From: Vibrio algivorus | GTDB lineage: Bacteria > Pseudomonadota > Gammaproteobacteria > Enterobacterales > Vibrionaceae | Assembly (NCBI RefSeq): GCF_002218005.2 | Contig: NZ_AP018678.1 | Location: forward strand, 930,001 to 994,000 | Reading direction: 5' to 3' | Length of the DNA stretch: 64,000 nucleotides | Part shown: positions 43,371 through 51,237 of the stretch, piece after piece | How the letters are laid out: every line of letters starts with the position of its first letter | How positions within the stretch are numbered: position 1 is the first letter of the stretch | Program-made: the position numbers and the translations under genes | The notes under the pieces: generated by a model | Told to the model about the DNA's origin: nothing | What the model saw: only the letters and a program-made list of their open reading frames with translations | Databases searched by the model: none

Positions 43371-44291
43371 TCACTTCAAGTTACGACGTAGTCGGTAGCG
43401 GATATAAATAGCAATTCCGTTCATTGCTACGGTCATTGCAATCAGTACCACACCAGTAGTTGCTGCATTGACATGGAATTCTGCTTGTGGGCGAGATAGC
43501 CAGTTAAATAGCTGAATCGGCATTAGGGTAAATGGGCTTGATAACCAATCAAAATTAATGAAAGGGAATTGGTTTTGAACTGGAGGACTAGGTAAGAAAG
43601 CAATAAAGGTTAATGCTCCAATGGTAATAACCGGCGCTGCTTCACCAATCGCGCGCGCTAAGCCCACAATGGTGCCAGTGAGAATACCTGGGCGGGCCGC
43701 AGGAATAATATACATTCTTACGGTTTGCCATTGATCAGCACCTAAGCCATAAGCGGCTTCACGTAGTTCTTGTGGGATACTACGAATCGATTCACGAGTG
43801 GAAACGATAATGACTGGCAAAATTAACAACGCCAGTACTAGACCAGCAGTCAAAATACTTTCGCCTAAGCCAAAGCCATAAATGAATAAACCTAAAGCGA
43901 GTAGGCCATAAATGATAGACGGTACACCCGCTAAGTTACTCACGTTAATTTCGATAATGTTAGTTAGCCAGTTTTTAGGTGCATATTCTTCCAAGTAGAT
44001 ACCAGCAGAAACCCCTAGAGGAATCGAGATACAAGCGGTCACTAACATCACTAAGCTAGTACCGACCCATGCCGATAAAATACCTGCTCGCTCTGGATGG
44101 CGTGAAGGGAAGTTGGTGTAAAAACTTGGATCAAACAAACGTGGAAAACCAGTATGGAGCAGGTCGATAAAAACGCTGAGCAACAAAGACATGGCGACAA
44201 CGAGGATAAATATCCCAATTGAAGCGATGACTAAATCGTCTCGTTTATTTTTACTGACAATTGTTTCAAGTGGGAGCGATGAAGTGGCCAT
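43371..44291 (-). CDS. pstA: Phosphate ABC transporter permease PstA
   Basis: Inner-membrane permease, 306 residues, about six membrane helices. The ISIPLGVSAGIYLEEYAP motif and EAA-like loop ELREAAYGLGADQWQTVRMYIIPAA are characteristic. Overlaps the pstC stop by one base (TAATG). Confidence 0.95.
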   Translation of the reverse strand: MATSSLPLETIVSKNKRDDLVIASIGIFILVVAMSLLLSVFIDLLHTGFPRLFDPSFYTNFPSRHPERAGILSAWVGTSLVMLVTACISIPLGVSAGIYLEEYAPKNWLTNIIEINVSNLAGVPSIIYGLLALGLFIYGFGLGESILTAGLVLALLILPVIIVSTRESIRSIPQELREAAYGLGADQWQTVRMYIIPAARPGILTGTIVGLARAIGEAAPVITIGALTFIAFLPSPPVQNQFPFINFDWLSSPFTLMPIQLFNWLSRPQAEFHVNAATTGVVLIAMTVAMNGIAIYIRYRLRRNLK

Positions 44292-45223
44292 TAGTAAACC
44301 TCTCTAAATCTGCGGCGCAGATAGAAACCAATGATGTTGAAAATTAAGGTGATGATAAATAGCACTAAACCGGCAGCGAATACGGATTGGTAGGCGATCG
44401 TACCATGAGGTAAATCACCCATTGCCATCTGTACGATGAAAGAGGTAATCGTTGCAGCACCTTCTGTTGGGTCGAAACCAAATCTTGGGTTTTGTCCGGC
44501 AGCAATTGCCACTACCATAGTTTCACCTACTGCGCGGGACATACCAAGAATACAGGCTGCGGTAATACCAGATAAAGCCGCTGGAATCACAATATGTAAG
44601 GCAACTTTAAAACGTGAATAACCAAGAGCGTAGCCAGCTTCTCTTAAATGCATAGGCACAGAACGCATCGCATCTTCACTCACCGATGCGGTGTAAGGCA
44701 GGATCATAATGCCCATCACAATACCCGGAGCCAGTAAGTTAAAGCCTGATAACCCAGGAATGATGGCTTGTAAAAGAGGGGTCACAAATAACAAGGCAAA
44801 GAAGCCGTAAACGACTGTTGGTATCCCTTCAAGTAATTCTAAAAATGGTTTAACCGTTTCTCTTACTTGGTTACTCGCGTACTCACTTAAGTAAATGGCT
44901 AAACCAATACCAGCAGGAATCGCTACTAGTAATGCAATACCGGCGACAGTTAAGGTTGCAGAAACTAATGTCATCACACCAAAGTGAGCATCAGCAAACA
45001 TTGGGGTCCATTGGGTGTCGGTTAAGAAATCAGAAAGTGCGACGTGCTCAAAAAAAGGTAAGGATTCTGAGATCAATACATAGACAATACCAACAGTGAC
45101 TAGAATAGATGCCAACGCCGCCGCCATTAATAAATATCGGCTGACGATATTCCAAAAAGCACGACGCCTCAGAAAGGCTTCTGAAACCATCATGCTATCT
45201 GGGCTTAAGTTTGTTTTATTCAT
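44291..45223 (-). CDS. pstC: Phosphate ABC transporter permease PstC
   Basis: Inner-membrane permease, 310 residues. It has AIPAGIGLAIYLSEYA, the EAA loop HLREAGYALGYSRFKVALHIVIPAA and GMSRAVGETMVVAIAAG. The ATG at 45223 is preferred over an upstream TTG (45250), because AGG then sits at normal distance and the N-terminus reads MNKTNLSPD. Second gene of the operon, 67 bases after pstS. Confidence 0.94.
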   Translation of the reverse strand: MNKTNLSPDSMMVSEAFLRRRAFWNIVSRYLLMAAALASILVTVGIVYVLISESLPFFEHVALSDFLTDTQWTPMFADAHFGVMTLVSATLTVAGIALLVAIPAGIGLAIYLSEYASNQVRETVKPFLELLEGIPTVVYGFFALLFVTPLLQAIIPGLSGFNLLAPGIVMGIMILPYTASVSEDAMRSVPMHLREAGYALGYSRFKVALHIVIPAALSGITAACILGMSRAVGETMVVAIAAGQNPRFGFDPTEGAATITSFIVQMAMGDLPHGTIAYQSVFAAGLVLFIITLIFNIIGFYLRRRFREVY

Positions 45224-45290
45224 ATAGAAAGTACCTAATCGATACAACAAAGAGGGCAGAACGCTGCCCTCATACGATTTATATTGCGAA

Positions 45291-46283
45291 TTATTTTGGT
45301 GTGCGAGCGAGTAACTCTTCGATTCCTACACCTACTTCAGCACCGTGGAATACGCTACCCGTGCTGCGGTTTTTGAAGTTCTCTTGAGCGAGTTTGTAAG
45401 CTTTTTCTGGAAGTGGTACATAACCTACTTCGCTTACTAGCTTAGAGGCTTCTTTTTCATCCATGTAGAATTCAACAAAACGTTCGACGTGTTTTTTCTC
45501 ATCGGCTGATTTTTTGCTTACATAGATGAAGATTGGGCGAGATAGTGGCTGGTAAGTGGCATTTTTTGCGTTCTCAACACTTGGTTCAACCGCTGCGCCA
45601 CCTTTCCAGCTAATTGGTGCTGCTTTCAGTTTGTCTTTGTTTTCTTCAAAGTACGCTAAACCAAAGAAACCAAGAGCGTCTACATCGTTAGCCACACCTT
45701 GTACGATAATGTTGTCATCTTCTGTTGCTGTGAAGTCACCACGGCTTGATTTGCCTTCCACAACCGCTTCAAGGAAGTAGTCGTAAGTACCTGAGTCAGT
45801 ACCTGGACCAAAAAGTTTTAATGGGCGGTCTGGGAAGTCTGGGTTCATTTGTTTCCAAGAAGTAATTTTACCTTGAGCGGCTGGTTCCCATGCTTTTTTA
45901 AGGTCTTCAACATTCAATTGTTTTACCCAGTCATTTTTAGGGTTGATAACAACCGTTAGCGCATCAAGAGCAGCTGGAAGTTCGATAAATTCAACACCAT
46001 TCTCTTCACAAAGTTTACGTTCAGAGTCTTTGATTGGACGTGAAGCATTAGAAATATCCGTTTCTCCACGACAAAACTTTTTAAAACCACCGCCAGTACC
46101 AGAGATACCTACAGTAACCATTGTTTTACCTTTTTCAGCAATTTGGAATTCTTCTGCCATTGCTTCAGTGATAGGGAAAACGGTACTTGATCCATCGATT
46201 TTAACGAGATCACGAGCATTGGCTGTGTGGCTTACTGTTAATAGTGAAGATAAAACTAAAGTTGTTGATAACGTGTGTTTCAT
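45291..46283 (-). CDS. pstS: Periplasmic phosphate-binding protein PstS
   Basis: A 330-residue binding protein with a Sec signal (ends NA-RDLVKI). Phosphate-loop residues are in DGSSTVFPITEAMAEEF, GISGTGGGFKKFCRGETDI and GPGTDSGTYDYFLE, the PstS-type pattern. ATG 46283 has GGAG at 6-base spacing; the ATG at 46295 is an alternative. First gene of pstSCAB-phoU, behind a candidate Pho box. It will also bind arsenate less tightly, which matters given the surrounding ars genes. Confidence 0.95.
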   Translation of the reverse strand: MKHTLSTTLVLSSLLTVSHTANARDLVKIDGSSTVFPITEAMAEEFQIAEKGKTMVTVGISGTGGGFKKFCRGETDISNASRPIKDSERKLCEENGVEFIELPAALDALTVVINPKNDWVKQLNVEDLKKAWEPAAQGKITSWKQMNPDFPDRPLKLFGPGTDSGTYDYFLEAVVEGKSSRGDFTATEDDNIIVQGVANDVDALGFFGLAYFEENKDKLKAAPISWKGGAAVEPSVENAKNATYQPLSRPIFIYVSKKSADEKKHVERFVEFYMDEKEASKLVSEVGYVPLPEKAYKLAQENFKNRSTGSVFHGAEVGVGIEELLARTPK

Positions 46284-46330
46284 GACTGTCTCCATTTGTT
46301 AGTCATTTATGTTTCGATTGTTACCCTACT

Positions 46331-46356
46331 GATCATTTATGACATATTTATGTCAC
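46331..46356 (-). promoter_or_regulatory. Candidate Pho box upstream of pstS
   Basis: On the minus strand TGACATAAATA-TGTCATAAATG-ATCA shows 11-base periodicity matching the PhoB consensus (TGTCATAAATC repeated). It is about 50 bases upstream of the pstS start, so phosphate-starvation induction by PhoB is likely. Confidence 0.65.
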
Positions 46357-46443
46357 TTTATTTAAATATTCACATGTCCATATGTGCGGATGATTTTTTA
46401 TGCTATATCTTTTTTACGGATAGATACTCATGAAGAGGGAAGT

Positions 46444-46818
46444 ATGGATAAGCGAAGTGTGCATTTTATTAGTTACCCAAATTCAAGCTTGGCTCGAATT
46501 GCGGCGCATCTTTTACATCAACAATCGGCGAGCTTGTATGACATTTCGTTTGAAGTATTAGACGATGAAGTGGACTCTGAAGGGGAGGAGTTGGAGCGAT
46601 TCGATTATTTTGGTTATTCATTTCTTGACCCGGTTACTCAAATTGAACCCGCTTATGATTATGTCGTTGATATTAATTATGCAATGTATCGTTGCCAGAA
46701 AAGACGGGAAGCCTACTTCAAGAATATTTACTGGGAAGTAAGTTGCAATAAAAGTGCAACAAATATCCTGCAAGATAATGTCAATTTTTTTGTCTCTCGT
46801 TTTAATATCGTTGCATGA
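46444..46818 (+). CDS. Unknown protein; resembles a catalytically dead LMW-phosphatase/ArsC fold
   Basis: A 124-residue protein, divergent from pstS. The opening RSVHFISYPNSSLARIAAHLL follows the pattern of the low-molecular-weight phosphatase/ArsC P-loop strand-loop-helix (VLFLCTGNSCRSxMAExLL). Near residue 73, AYDYVVDINYA resembles the later FDYVITVCDNA strand. The catalytic CX5R is missing: Cys aligns with S10 and Arg with L16. This is a pattern comparison by eye, so the fold is an inference. ATG 46444 has GAGGGA 4-9 bases upstream. A binding or regulatory role would fit better than catalysis. Confidence 0.6.
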   Translation: MDKRSVHFISYPNSSLARIAAHLLHQQSASLYDISFEVLDDEVDSEGEELERFDYFGYSFLDPVTQIEPAYDYVVDINYAMYRCQKRREAYFKNIYWEVSCNKSATNILQDNVNFFVSRFNIVA

Positions 46819-46844
46819 CATTTCTAATAGGGTCGAATTAATTA

Positions 46845-46890
46845 TTGACTTCTATTTTATATTAAATAATATATACGCATATTCATATAT
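46845..46890 (+). promoter_or_regulatory. Promoter and candidate ArsR operator of the arsJ operon
   Basis: -35 TTGACT (46845-46850), 16-base spacer, -10 TAATAT (46867-46872). The AT-rich sequence ATATACGCATATTCATATAT directly downstream resembles the site at the first arsR promoter. Confidence 0.65.
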
Positions 46891-46902
46891 AAGGGTGTAG
46901 CG

Positions 46903-47244
46903 ATGTTGCCTCATCAATTTTTTAAATTACTTTCAGACGAAACTCGTGTGAGATGTTTACTGATTATTGCTCGTGAAACACAAGTGTGTGTGGGTGAGTT
47001 AACGCTTGCTCTTAATGAAAGCCAGCCGAAAATATCTCGCCATTTAGCGTTATTACGTTCAAGTGGAGTAGTGGTTGATGTGCGTCAAGGTCAATGGGTT
47101 TTTTACCGTTTATCGAGTGAATTGCCTGGCTGGATGAGAAAACAAATTCAAGGGTTAACAGAATCTAACTGTTTAAAAAAAGAATACCAACAAGATATTT
47201 TGCGCTTATCTGAGATGGAATCACGTCCAGAGTGCTGTGTTTAG
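46903..47244 (+). CDS. arsR: ArsR-family regulator of the arsJ operon
   Basis: A 113-residue winged-helix repressor: LLSDETRVRCLLIIARETQVCVGELTLALNESQPKISRHLALL. The sensing site differs from R773: one cysteine (C29) remains where CxC is expected, with C18 nearby and a C-terminal pair C111-C112. It may thus use a different As(III) geometry. AAGGGTG precedes the ATG. Its gene is 11 bases before the GAPDH gene. Confidence 0.92.
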   Translation: MLPHQFFKLLSDETRVRCLLIIARETQVCVGELTLALNESQPKISRHLALLRSSGVVVDVRQGQWVFYRLSSELPGWMRKQIQGLTESNCLKKEYQQDILRLSEMESRPECCV

Positions 47245-47255
47245 AGGAAAATAAG

Positions 47256-48257
47256 ATGTCTATAAAAGTAGGAATTAATGGATTTGGTCGTATTGGACGT
47301 TTAGCGTTAAGAGCTTCTTTCGATTGGCCTGAAATTGAATTTGTACAAATTAATGATGTGGCAGGGGATGCAGCAACACTTGCACATTTACTTGAATTTG
47401 ATTCTGTACAAGGCCGTTGGCACCATGAAGTCACCAGTGAAGGCAATGCTATTGTTATCAATGGTAAATTGATTCAAACCTCAAAAGAAAAAGCGATTGA
47501 TGCGGTCGATTGGTCAGGTTGTGATGTGGTGATTGAAGCTACTGGTGTTCATCGTAAAACTGAATTTCTTAATCAATATTTAGCACAAGGTGTTAAGCGT
47601 GTTGTGGTCTCTGCACCAGTAAAAGAAGAAGGCATTGCTAATATCGTTGTCGGTGTAAATGACCATATTTTTGATCCTGTAAAACATCAAATAGTGACGG
47701 CGGCTTCTTGTACCACGAACTGTATTGCGCCTGTAGTAAAAGTGATTCATGAAAAATTAGGTATTGCTCAATCCTCTTTCACTACGATCCATGATTTAAC
47801 CAATACTCAAACCATTTTGGATGCACCGCACAAAGATCTTCGTCGTGCTCGCGCCTGTGGCATGAGTTTGATTCCAACCACAACTGGTTCAGCAAAAGCG
47901 ATTGTTGAAATTTTCCCTGACTTAGCTGGAAAAATTGATGGCCACGCGGTTCGCGTACCACTGGCTAATGCATCACTCACTGACATTATTTTTGATGTTG
48001 AGCGTGATACTACGGTTGAAGAAGTTAATGAGTTGCTGAAACAAGCGTCTGAAAATGAGCTTAACGGAATTCTTGGTTTTGAAGCACGCCCACTGGTTTC
48101 TATTGATTATAAAGGCGACCAACGTTCAACGATTGTTGATGCCTTGTCTACTATGGTTGTCGGAAAGCGTATGGTAAAAATCTATGCTTGGTATGACAAT
48201 GAAATGGGTTACGCGACACGTACTGCAGAACTTGTTCGTAAAGTCGGCTTAGCATAA
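47256..48257 (+). CDS. gapdh: ArsJ-associated glyceraldehyde-3-phosphate dehydrogenase
   Basis: A 333-residue NAD-dependent GAPDH: Rossmann motif VGINGFGRIGR, catalytic C152 in ASCTTNC and H179 in TTIHDLTNTQ. In known arsJ operons this extra GAPDH uses arsenate in place of phosphate, forming 1-arseno-3-phosphoglycerate for export by ArsJ. Its position between arsR and arsJ supports that role over glycolysis. AGAGGAAA precedes the ATG at 47256; an in-frame ATG at 47232 would overlap arsR. The phosphatase gene begins 12 bases downstream. Confidence 0.93.
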   Translation: MSIKVGINGFGRIGRLALRASFDWPEIEFVQINDVAGDAATLAHLLEFDSVQGRWHHEVTSEGNAIVINGKLIQTSKEKAIDAVDWSGCDVVIEATGVHRKTEFLNQYLAQGVKRVVVSAPVKEEGIANIVVGVNDHIFDPVKHQIVTAASCTTNCIAPVVKVIHEKLGIAQSSFTTIHDLTNTQTILDAPHKDLRRARACGMSLIPTTTGSAKAIVEIFPDLAGKIDGHAVRVPLANASLTDIIFDVERDTTVEEVNELLKQASENELNGILGFEARPLVSIDYKGDQRSTIVDALSTMVVGKRMVKIYAWYDNEMGYATRTAELVRKVGLA

Positions 48258-48269
48258 GGAAAACATATT

Positions 48270-48773
48270 ATGACACATCCAACATGGTTACTTCCTCTTG
48301 AGGTGGATAACTCCGGACTCGTGCTAACGCCTTGCCCAGGAACAAAAGGCATTGAGCTTGCCGATAGTATTGCACAACTTAAATCGCAAGGGGTTAGCAT
48401 TGTAGTTACCGCTTTAAGCGTCAAAGAGATGCAAGACGCCGGTGTAGAGTACTTACCTGAAGAAGTCGAAAAAGCAGGGCTGCAATGGTTTAACGCGCCC
48501 ATTGAAGATGATTGCGCACCAGATGATGCTTTTCATGCTCGTTGGAAGCATCTTGCTCCATCTTTGCATAAAGCGATAAATCATGGTGAAAAAATCGCGC
48601 TTCACTGTATGGGTGGTTCAGGACGCACTGGTTTATTAGCGGCTCACCTTTTATTAGAAAAAGGGTGGGAATTACCTGAAATTATCTCTCAAGTTCAAGC
48701 ACTAAGACCGGGCGCTTTTACCAAAGAAATACAAATTGACTATATCAATCAGTTTGCAAAATCTGTTGCCTAA
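48270..48773 (+). CDS. Dual-specificity/CDKN3-like protein phosphatase in arsJ operon
   Basis: A 167-residue cysteine phosphatase. Signature HCMGGSGRTG (H112, C113, R119). The upstream APIEDDCAPD offers a candidate general-acid Asp (D80/D81). The N-terminal LTPCPGTKG and overall order resemble the CDKN3/KAP family. The frame lies between gapdh and arsJ, 12 bases after gapdh. The substrate is unknown: a phospho- or arseno-sugar acid, a protein, or arsenate itself (HCX5R enzymes such as yeast Acr2p reduce arsenate). These options are inference. Confidence 0.85.
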   Translation: MTHPTWLLPLEVDNSGLVLTPCPGTKGIELADSIAQLKSQGVSIVVTALSVKEMQDAGVEYLPEEVEKAGLQWFNAPIEDDCAPDDAFHARWKHLAPSLHKAINHGEKIALHCMGGSGRTGLLAAHLLLEKGWELPEIISQVQALRPGAFTKEIQIDYINQFAKSVA

Positions 48774-48812
48774 TTCAACGCAGGTTTAATCTGTTAATTT
48801 TTAATACTGCCT

Positions 48813-48841
48813 AAAGAGCTACCTGATGGTGGCTCTTTTTT
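48813..48841 (+). terminator. Terminator/attenuator directly before arsJ
   Basis: 11-bp stem AAAGAGCTACC/GGTGGCTCTTT (one G-T pair), 4-base loop, T-run. The T-run merges into the arsJ ribosome-binding site (AAAGAGA, 48842-48848). The 3' arm CTCTTT is also complementary to that site. Confidence 0.8.
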
Positions 48842-48854
48842 AAAGAGAATGATT

Positions 48855-50081
48855 ATGCTGTCTCAAATTAATCAAAATATCCGTCAGTACATGTTAGTAA
48901 CCTTTAATTACTGGAACTTCACCATTACCGATGGTGCATTGCGTATGTTGGTTGTGCTGTATTTCTATGATTTAGGTTATTCCACATTAGAGATTGCTTC
49001 TTTATTTTTATTTTATGAATTCTTTGGTGTGGTTACTAATCTTATTGGTGGTTGGTTAGGTGCTAGGCTTGGTTTAAATAGAACCATGAACATTGGTCTC
49101 GGCATGCAGATAGTTGCCTTAGCTATGTTGGCGGTGCCTAGTGTTTGGTTAACTATTCCTTGGGTAATGGCAGCGCAAGCGTTATCCGGTATTGCCAAAG
49201 ACTTAAACAAGATGAGTGCCAAAAGCTCGATTAAGACTTTAGTACCGGAAAATGCTCAAGGGGCTTTATATAAATGGATCGCTATTCTTACAGGCTCTAA
49301 AAATGCCTTAAAAGGCGTCGGCTTCTTTATTGGTGGTGCCTTACTTTCGCTAATTGGCTTTCAATATGCGGTTGCTGCGATGGCCGGTGTGTTGCTCTTG
49401 GTGTTTATCATGAGTTTAATCTTCTTAAAAGCTGATTTAGGAAAAGCCAAAACTAAACCTAAGTTTTCGGAGATTTTTTCTAAATCTAGCAGTGTTAACG
49501 TGTTATCTGCGGCGCGTATGTTTTTATTCGGTGCACGTGACGTGTGGTTTGTTATTGCATTGCCGATTTATTTAGGAAGTGTTTTTGGCTGGGATCATAG
49601 TTCAGTAGGGGGATTTCTTGCTCTATGGGTCATAGGTTATGGCTTTGTCCAAGGTTTCGCACCTAAGATCACAGGGGCAAAATCGGGGCTAGTTCCTGAT
49701 GGAAAATCAGCGATAGTATGGGCTTTTGTGCTTTCAGCAATAACAGGTGTGATTGCTTATAGCGTGCAAATGCAATGGAACCCTGAGTTAGTTATTGTGA
49801 TTGGTTTGATGATATTTGGCGTGGTATTCGCCGTAAACTCATCGCTTCACTCTTACTTGATCGTTAGCTATGCCAAAGGAGATGGCGTTTCTTTAGACGT
49901 TGGTTTCTACTACATGGCGAATGCGATGGGACGATTAATCGGTACTATCCTATCTGGTTGGGTATTCCAAGCATGGGGATTTGCTGCTTGCTTGTGGGTA
50001 TCATTCAGTTTCTTGGCATTAACAACGTTGATTTCATTTTGGCTACCGACTAGAAGTAATCACAAACTCGCACAAGAGTAA
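48855..50081 (+). CDS. arsJ: Organoarsenical efflux MFS transporter ArsJ
   Basis: A 408-residue inner-membrane MFS protein with about 12 helices. It exports 1-arseno-3-phosphoglycerate, which then falls apart to arsenate outside. The N-terminus NIRQYMLVTFNYWNFTITDGALRMLVVL and later AKDLNKMSAKSSIKTLVPE are ArsJ-typical as I know the family, and the coupling to gapdh is diagnostic. The second in-frame ATG (48855) gives AAGAGA a 6-base spacing; ATG 48849 is too close. Last gene of the operon. Confidence 0.94.
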   Translation: MLSQINQNIRQYMLVTFNYWNFTITDGALRMLVVLYFYDLGYSTLEIASLFLFYEFFGVVTNLIGGWLGARLGLNRTMNIGLGMQIVALAMLAVPSVWLTIPWVMAAQALSGIAKDLNKMSAKSSIKTLVPENAQGALYKWIAILTGSKNALKGVGFFIGGALLSLIGFQYAVAAMAGVLLLVFIMSLIFLKADLGKAKTKPKFSEIFSKSSSVNVLSAARMFLFGARDVWFVIALPIYLGSVFGWDHSSVGGFLALWVIGYGFVQGFAPKITGAKSGLVPDGKSAIVWAFVLSAITGVIAYSVQMQWNPELVIVIGLMIFGVVFAVNSSLHSYLIVSYAKGDGVSLDVGFYYMANAMGRLIGTILSGWVFQAWGFAACLWVSFSFLALTTLISFWLPTRSNHKLAQE

Positions 50082-50258
50082 TCAACTTAAAGATAAGGGT
50101 GAGAAAAAGACCACTTTGTCATTTCAGGAGGGGATATGCGTAAGTTATTTATGTCCTAAACTGAGTTAGTCAGTAACCCGACCAGTGTTACAATGATTAT
50201 TTTTTCTATCTATTAAGTTGTTCTGTATGTTCCTCACAAATCGACAAGGAGTGTCATT

Positions 50259-50711
50259 TTGAAAATAAAAAAAATAAATAGCTCTTATCTTGAGGCTGTA
50301 GCTCAACTATTCGATTCATATCGCCAGTTTTACGGTCAAAAGCCGAATTTATCAGGTTCAAGAAGTTTTATTGAAGAAAGACTAAGTTGTTCGGATTCAG
50401 TCATTTTCCTCGCACTCGATTATCAAGATAAACCGTTAGGTTTTGCTCAGCTTTACCCATCTTACTCTTCTGTTGCTATGAAGCGTATGTGGTATTTAAA
50501 TGATTTGTTTGTCGCTGAATCAGCAAGGAAACAGGGTGTAGGAAAAGCATTGCTACAACAAGTAAAAACTTATGCAGTAGAAACCGATGCTCTAACAGTT
50601 AAGTTAGCAACTGCCGTTGATAATGAAATAGCTAAAAAATTATATATTTCGGAAGGTTACTTAAAGATTACAGCTTTTGAACATTTCACTCAAAAAGTCG
50701 TGCAAGCATAG
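50259..50711 (+). CDS. GNAT-family N-acetyltransferase
   Basis: A 150-residue acetyltransferase of unknown substrate. The acetyl-CoA motif is visible as NDLFVAESARKQGVGKALLQQVKTYA (about residues 87-112, with RxxGxGxA pattern), and the last strand is LYISEGYLKITAFEHF. It starts with TTG at 50259, backed by AAGGAG (50246-50251) at 7-base spacing. Single gene after arsJ; no link to arsenic is evident. Confidence 0.88.
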   Translation: MKIKKINSSYLEAVAQLFDSYRQFYGQKPNLSGSRSFIEERLSCSDSVIFLALDYQDKPLGFAQLYPSYSSVAMKRMWYLNDLFVAESARKQGVGKALLQQVKTYAVETDALTVKLATAVDNEIAKKLYISEGYLKITAFEHFTQKVVQA

Positions 50712-50826
50712 CAAGGTGCTAAAATTGATGTATAACGTACAGCGGTTTTGTTTCAGAGTAATGTGGTCGTTGTGAGTTTGTTTGTGGCACTATTTAGCTA
50801 AAAGTTACTTCCCCCAGAGGAAGCAA

Positions 50827-51105
50827 TCAATCCATAAGGAATTTTTGTTTCTGGTGGAGCGCGCGCATCATACGGATGATGTCTCCTTCAACCCAGTAGG
50901 ATACTATCATCGAAATCTCAGCAATTATAAGTAGTCATCCGCCAATGCCATCTCGTTGTACCTCCATTAAAGGTTGTTCAAGCAAGTTTTCTACTTTTGC
51001 TTCAATGAGGTTGTCAGTTTTTTCTGCCGCATCAGGGTTGAAGTCATAGATAAACTCGAAGATCTTTTCACGATCATTAAGTGACTCTTCTTCCCACAAA
51101 ATCAT
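50827..51105 (-). pseudogene. ParE/RelE-family toxin, broken by one nonsense codon
   Basis: The 93-codon frame reads MILWEEESLNDREKIFEFIY at the start and IIRMMRALHQKQKFLMD at the end, a ParE/RelE-type toxin. Codon 57 is TGA (bases 50937-50935), where related toxins have Arg, probably a CGA-to-TGA change. The frame is otherwise open to 50827. The fragment before the stop, 56 residues, lacks the C-terminal strand and catalytic residues. The expected upstream antitoxin gene is absent: a family-A short repeat begins 11 bases upstream of the start. Confidence 0.8.
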
Positions 51106-51115
51106 TTCTGTCTAA

Positions 51116-51219
51116 TATACCCAAGTGACTTCAAAGTGCAGAATTCCGAGCTATCATCCAAGTCTTTAGACAAGGATGATTTGTGCGGAATAAACACCTT
51201 TCAAGTAAATCTGTATATA
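51116..51219. repeat. Short variant of family-A repeat next to the toxin pseudogene
   Basis: TATACCCAAGTGACTTCAAA, then GAATTCCGAGCTATCATCCAAG and CACCTTTCAA, ending TAAATCTGTATATAT. Same boundaries as the copy at 23926-24028. Confidence 0.8.
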
Positions 51220-51237
51220 TGTCCTATTTAACGGCGG

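Noticed and set aside
47165..47461. Minus-strand frame opposite arsR and gapdh
   Set aside because: Antisense shadow of two well-supported genes, with no ribosome-binding site.
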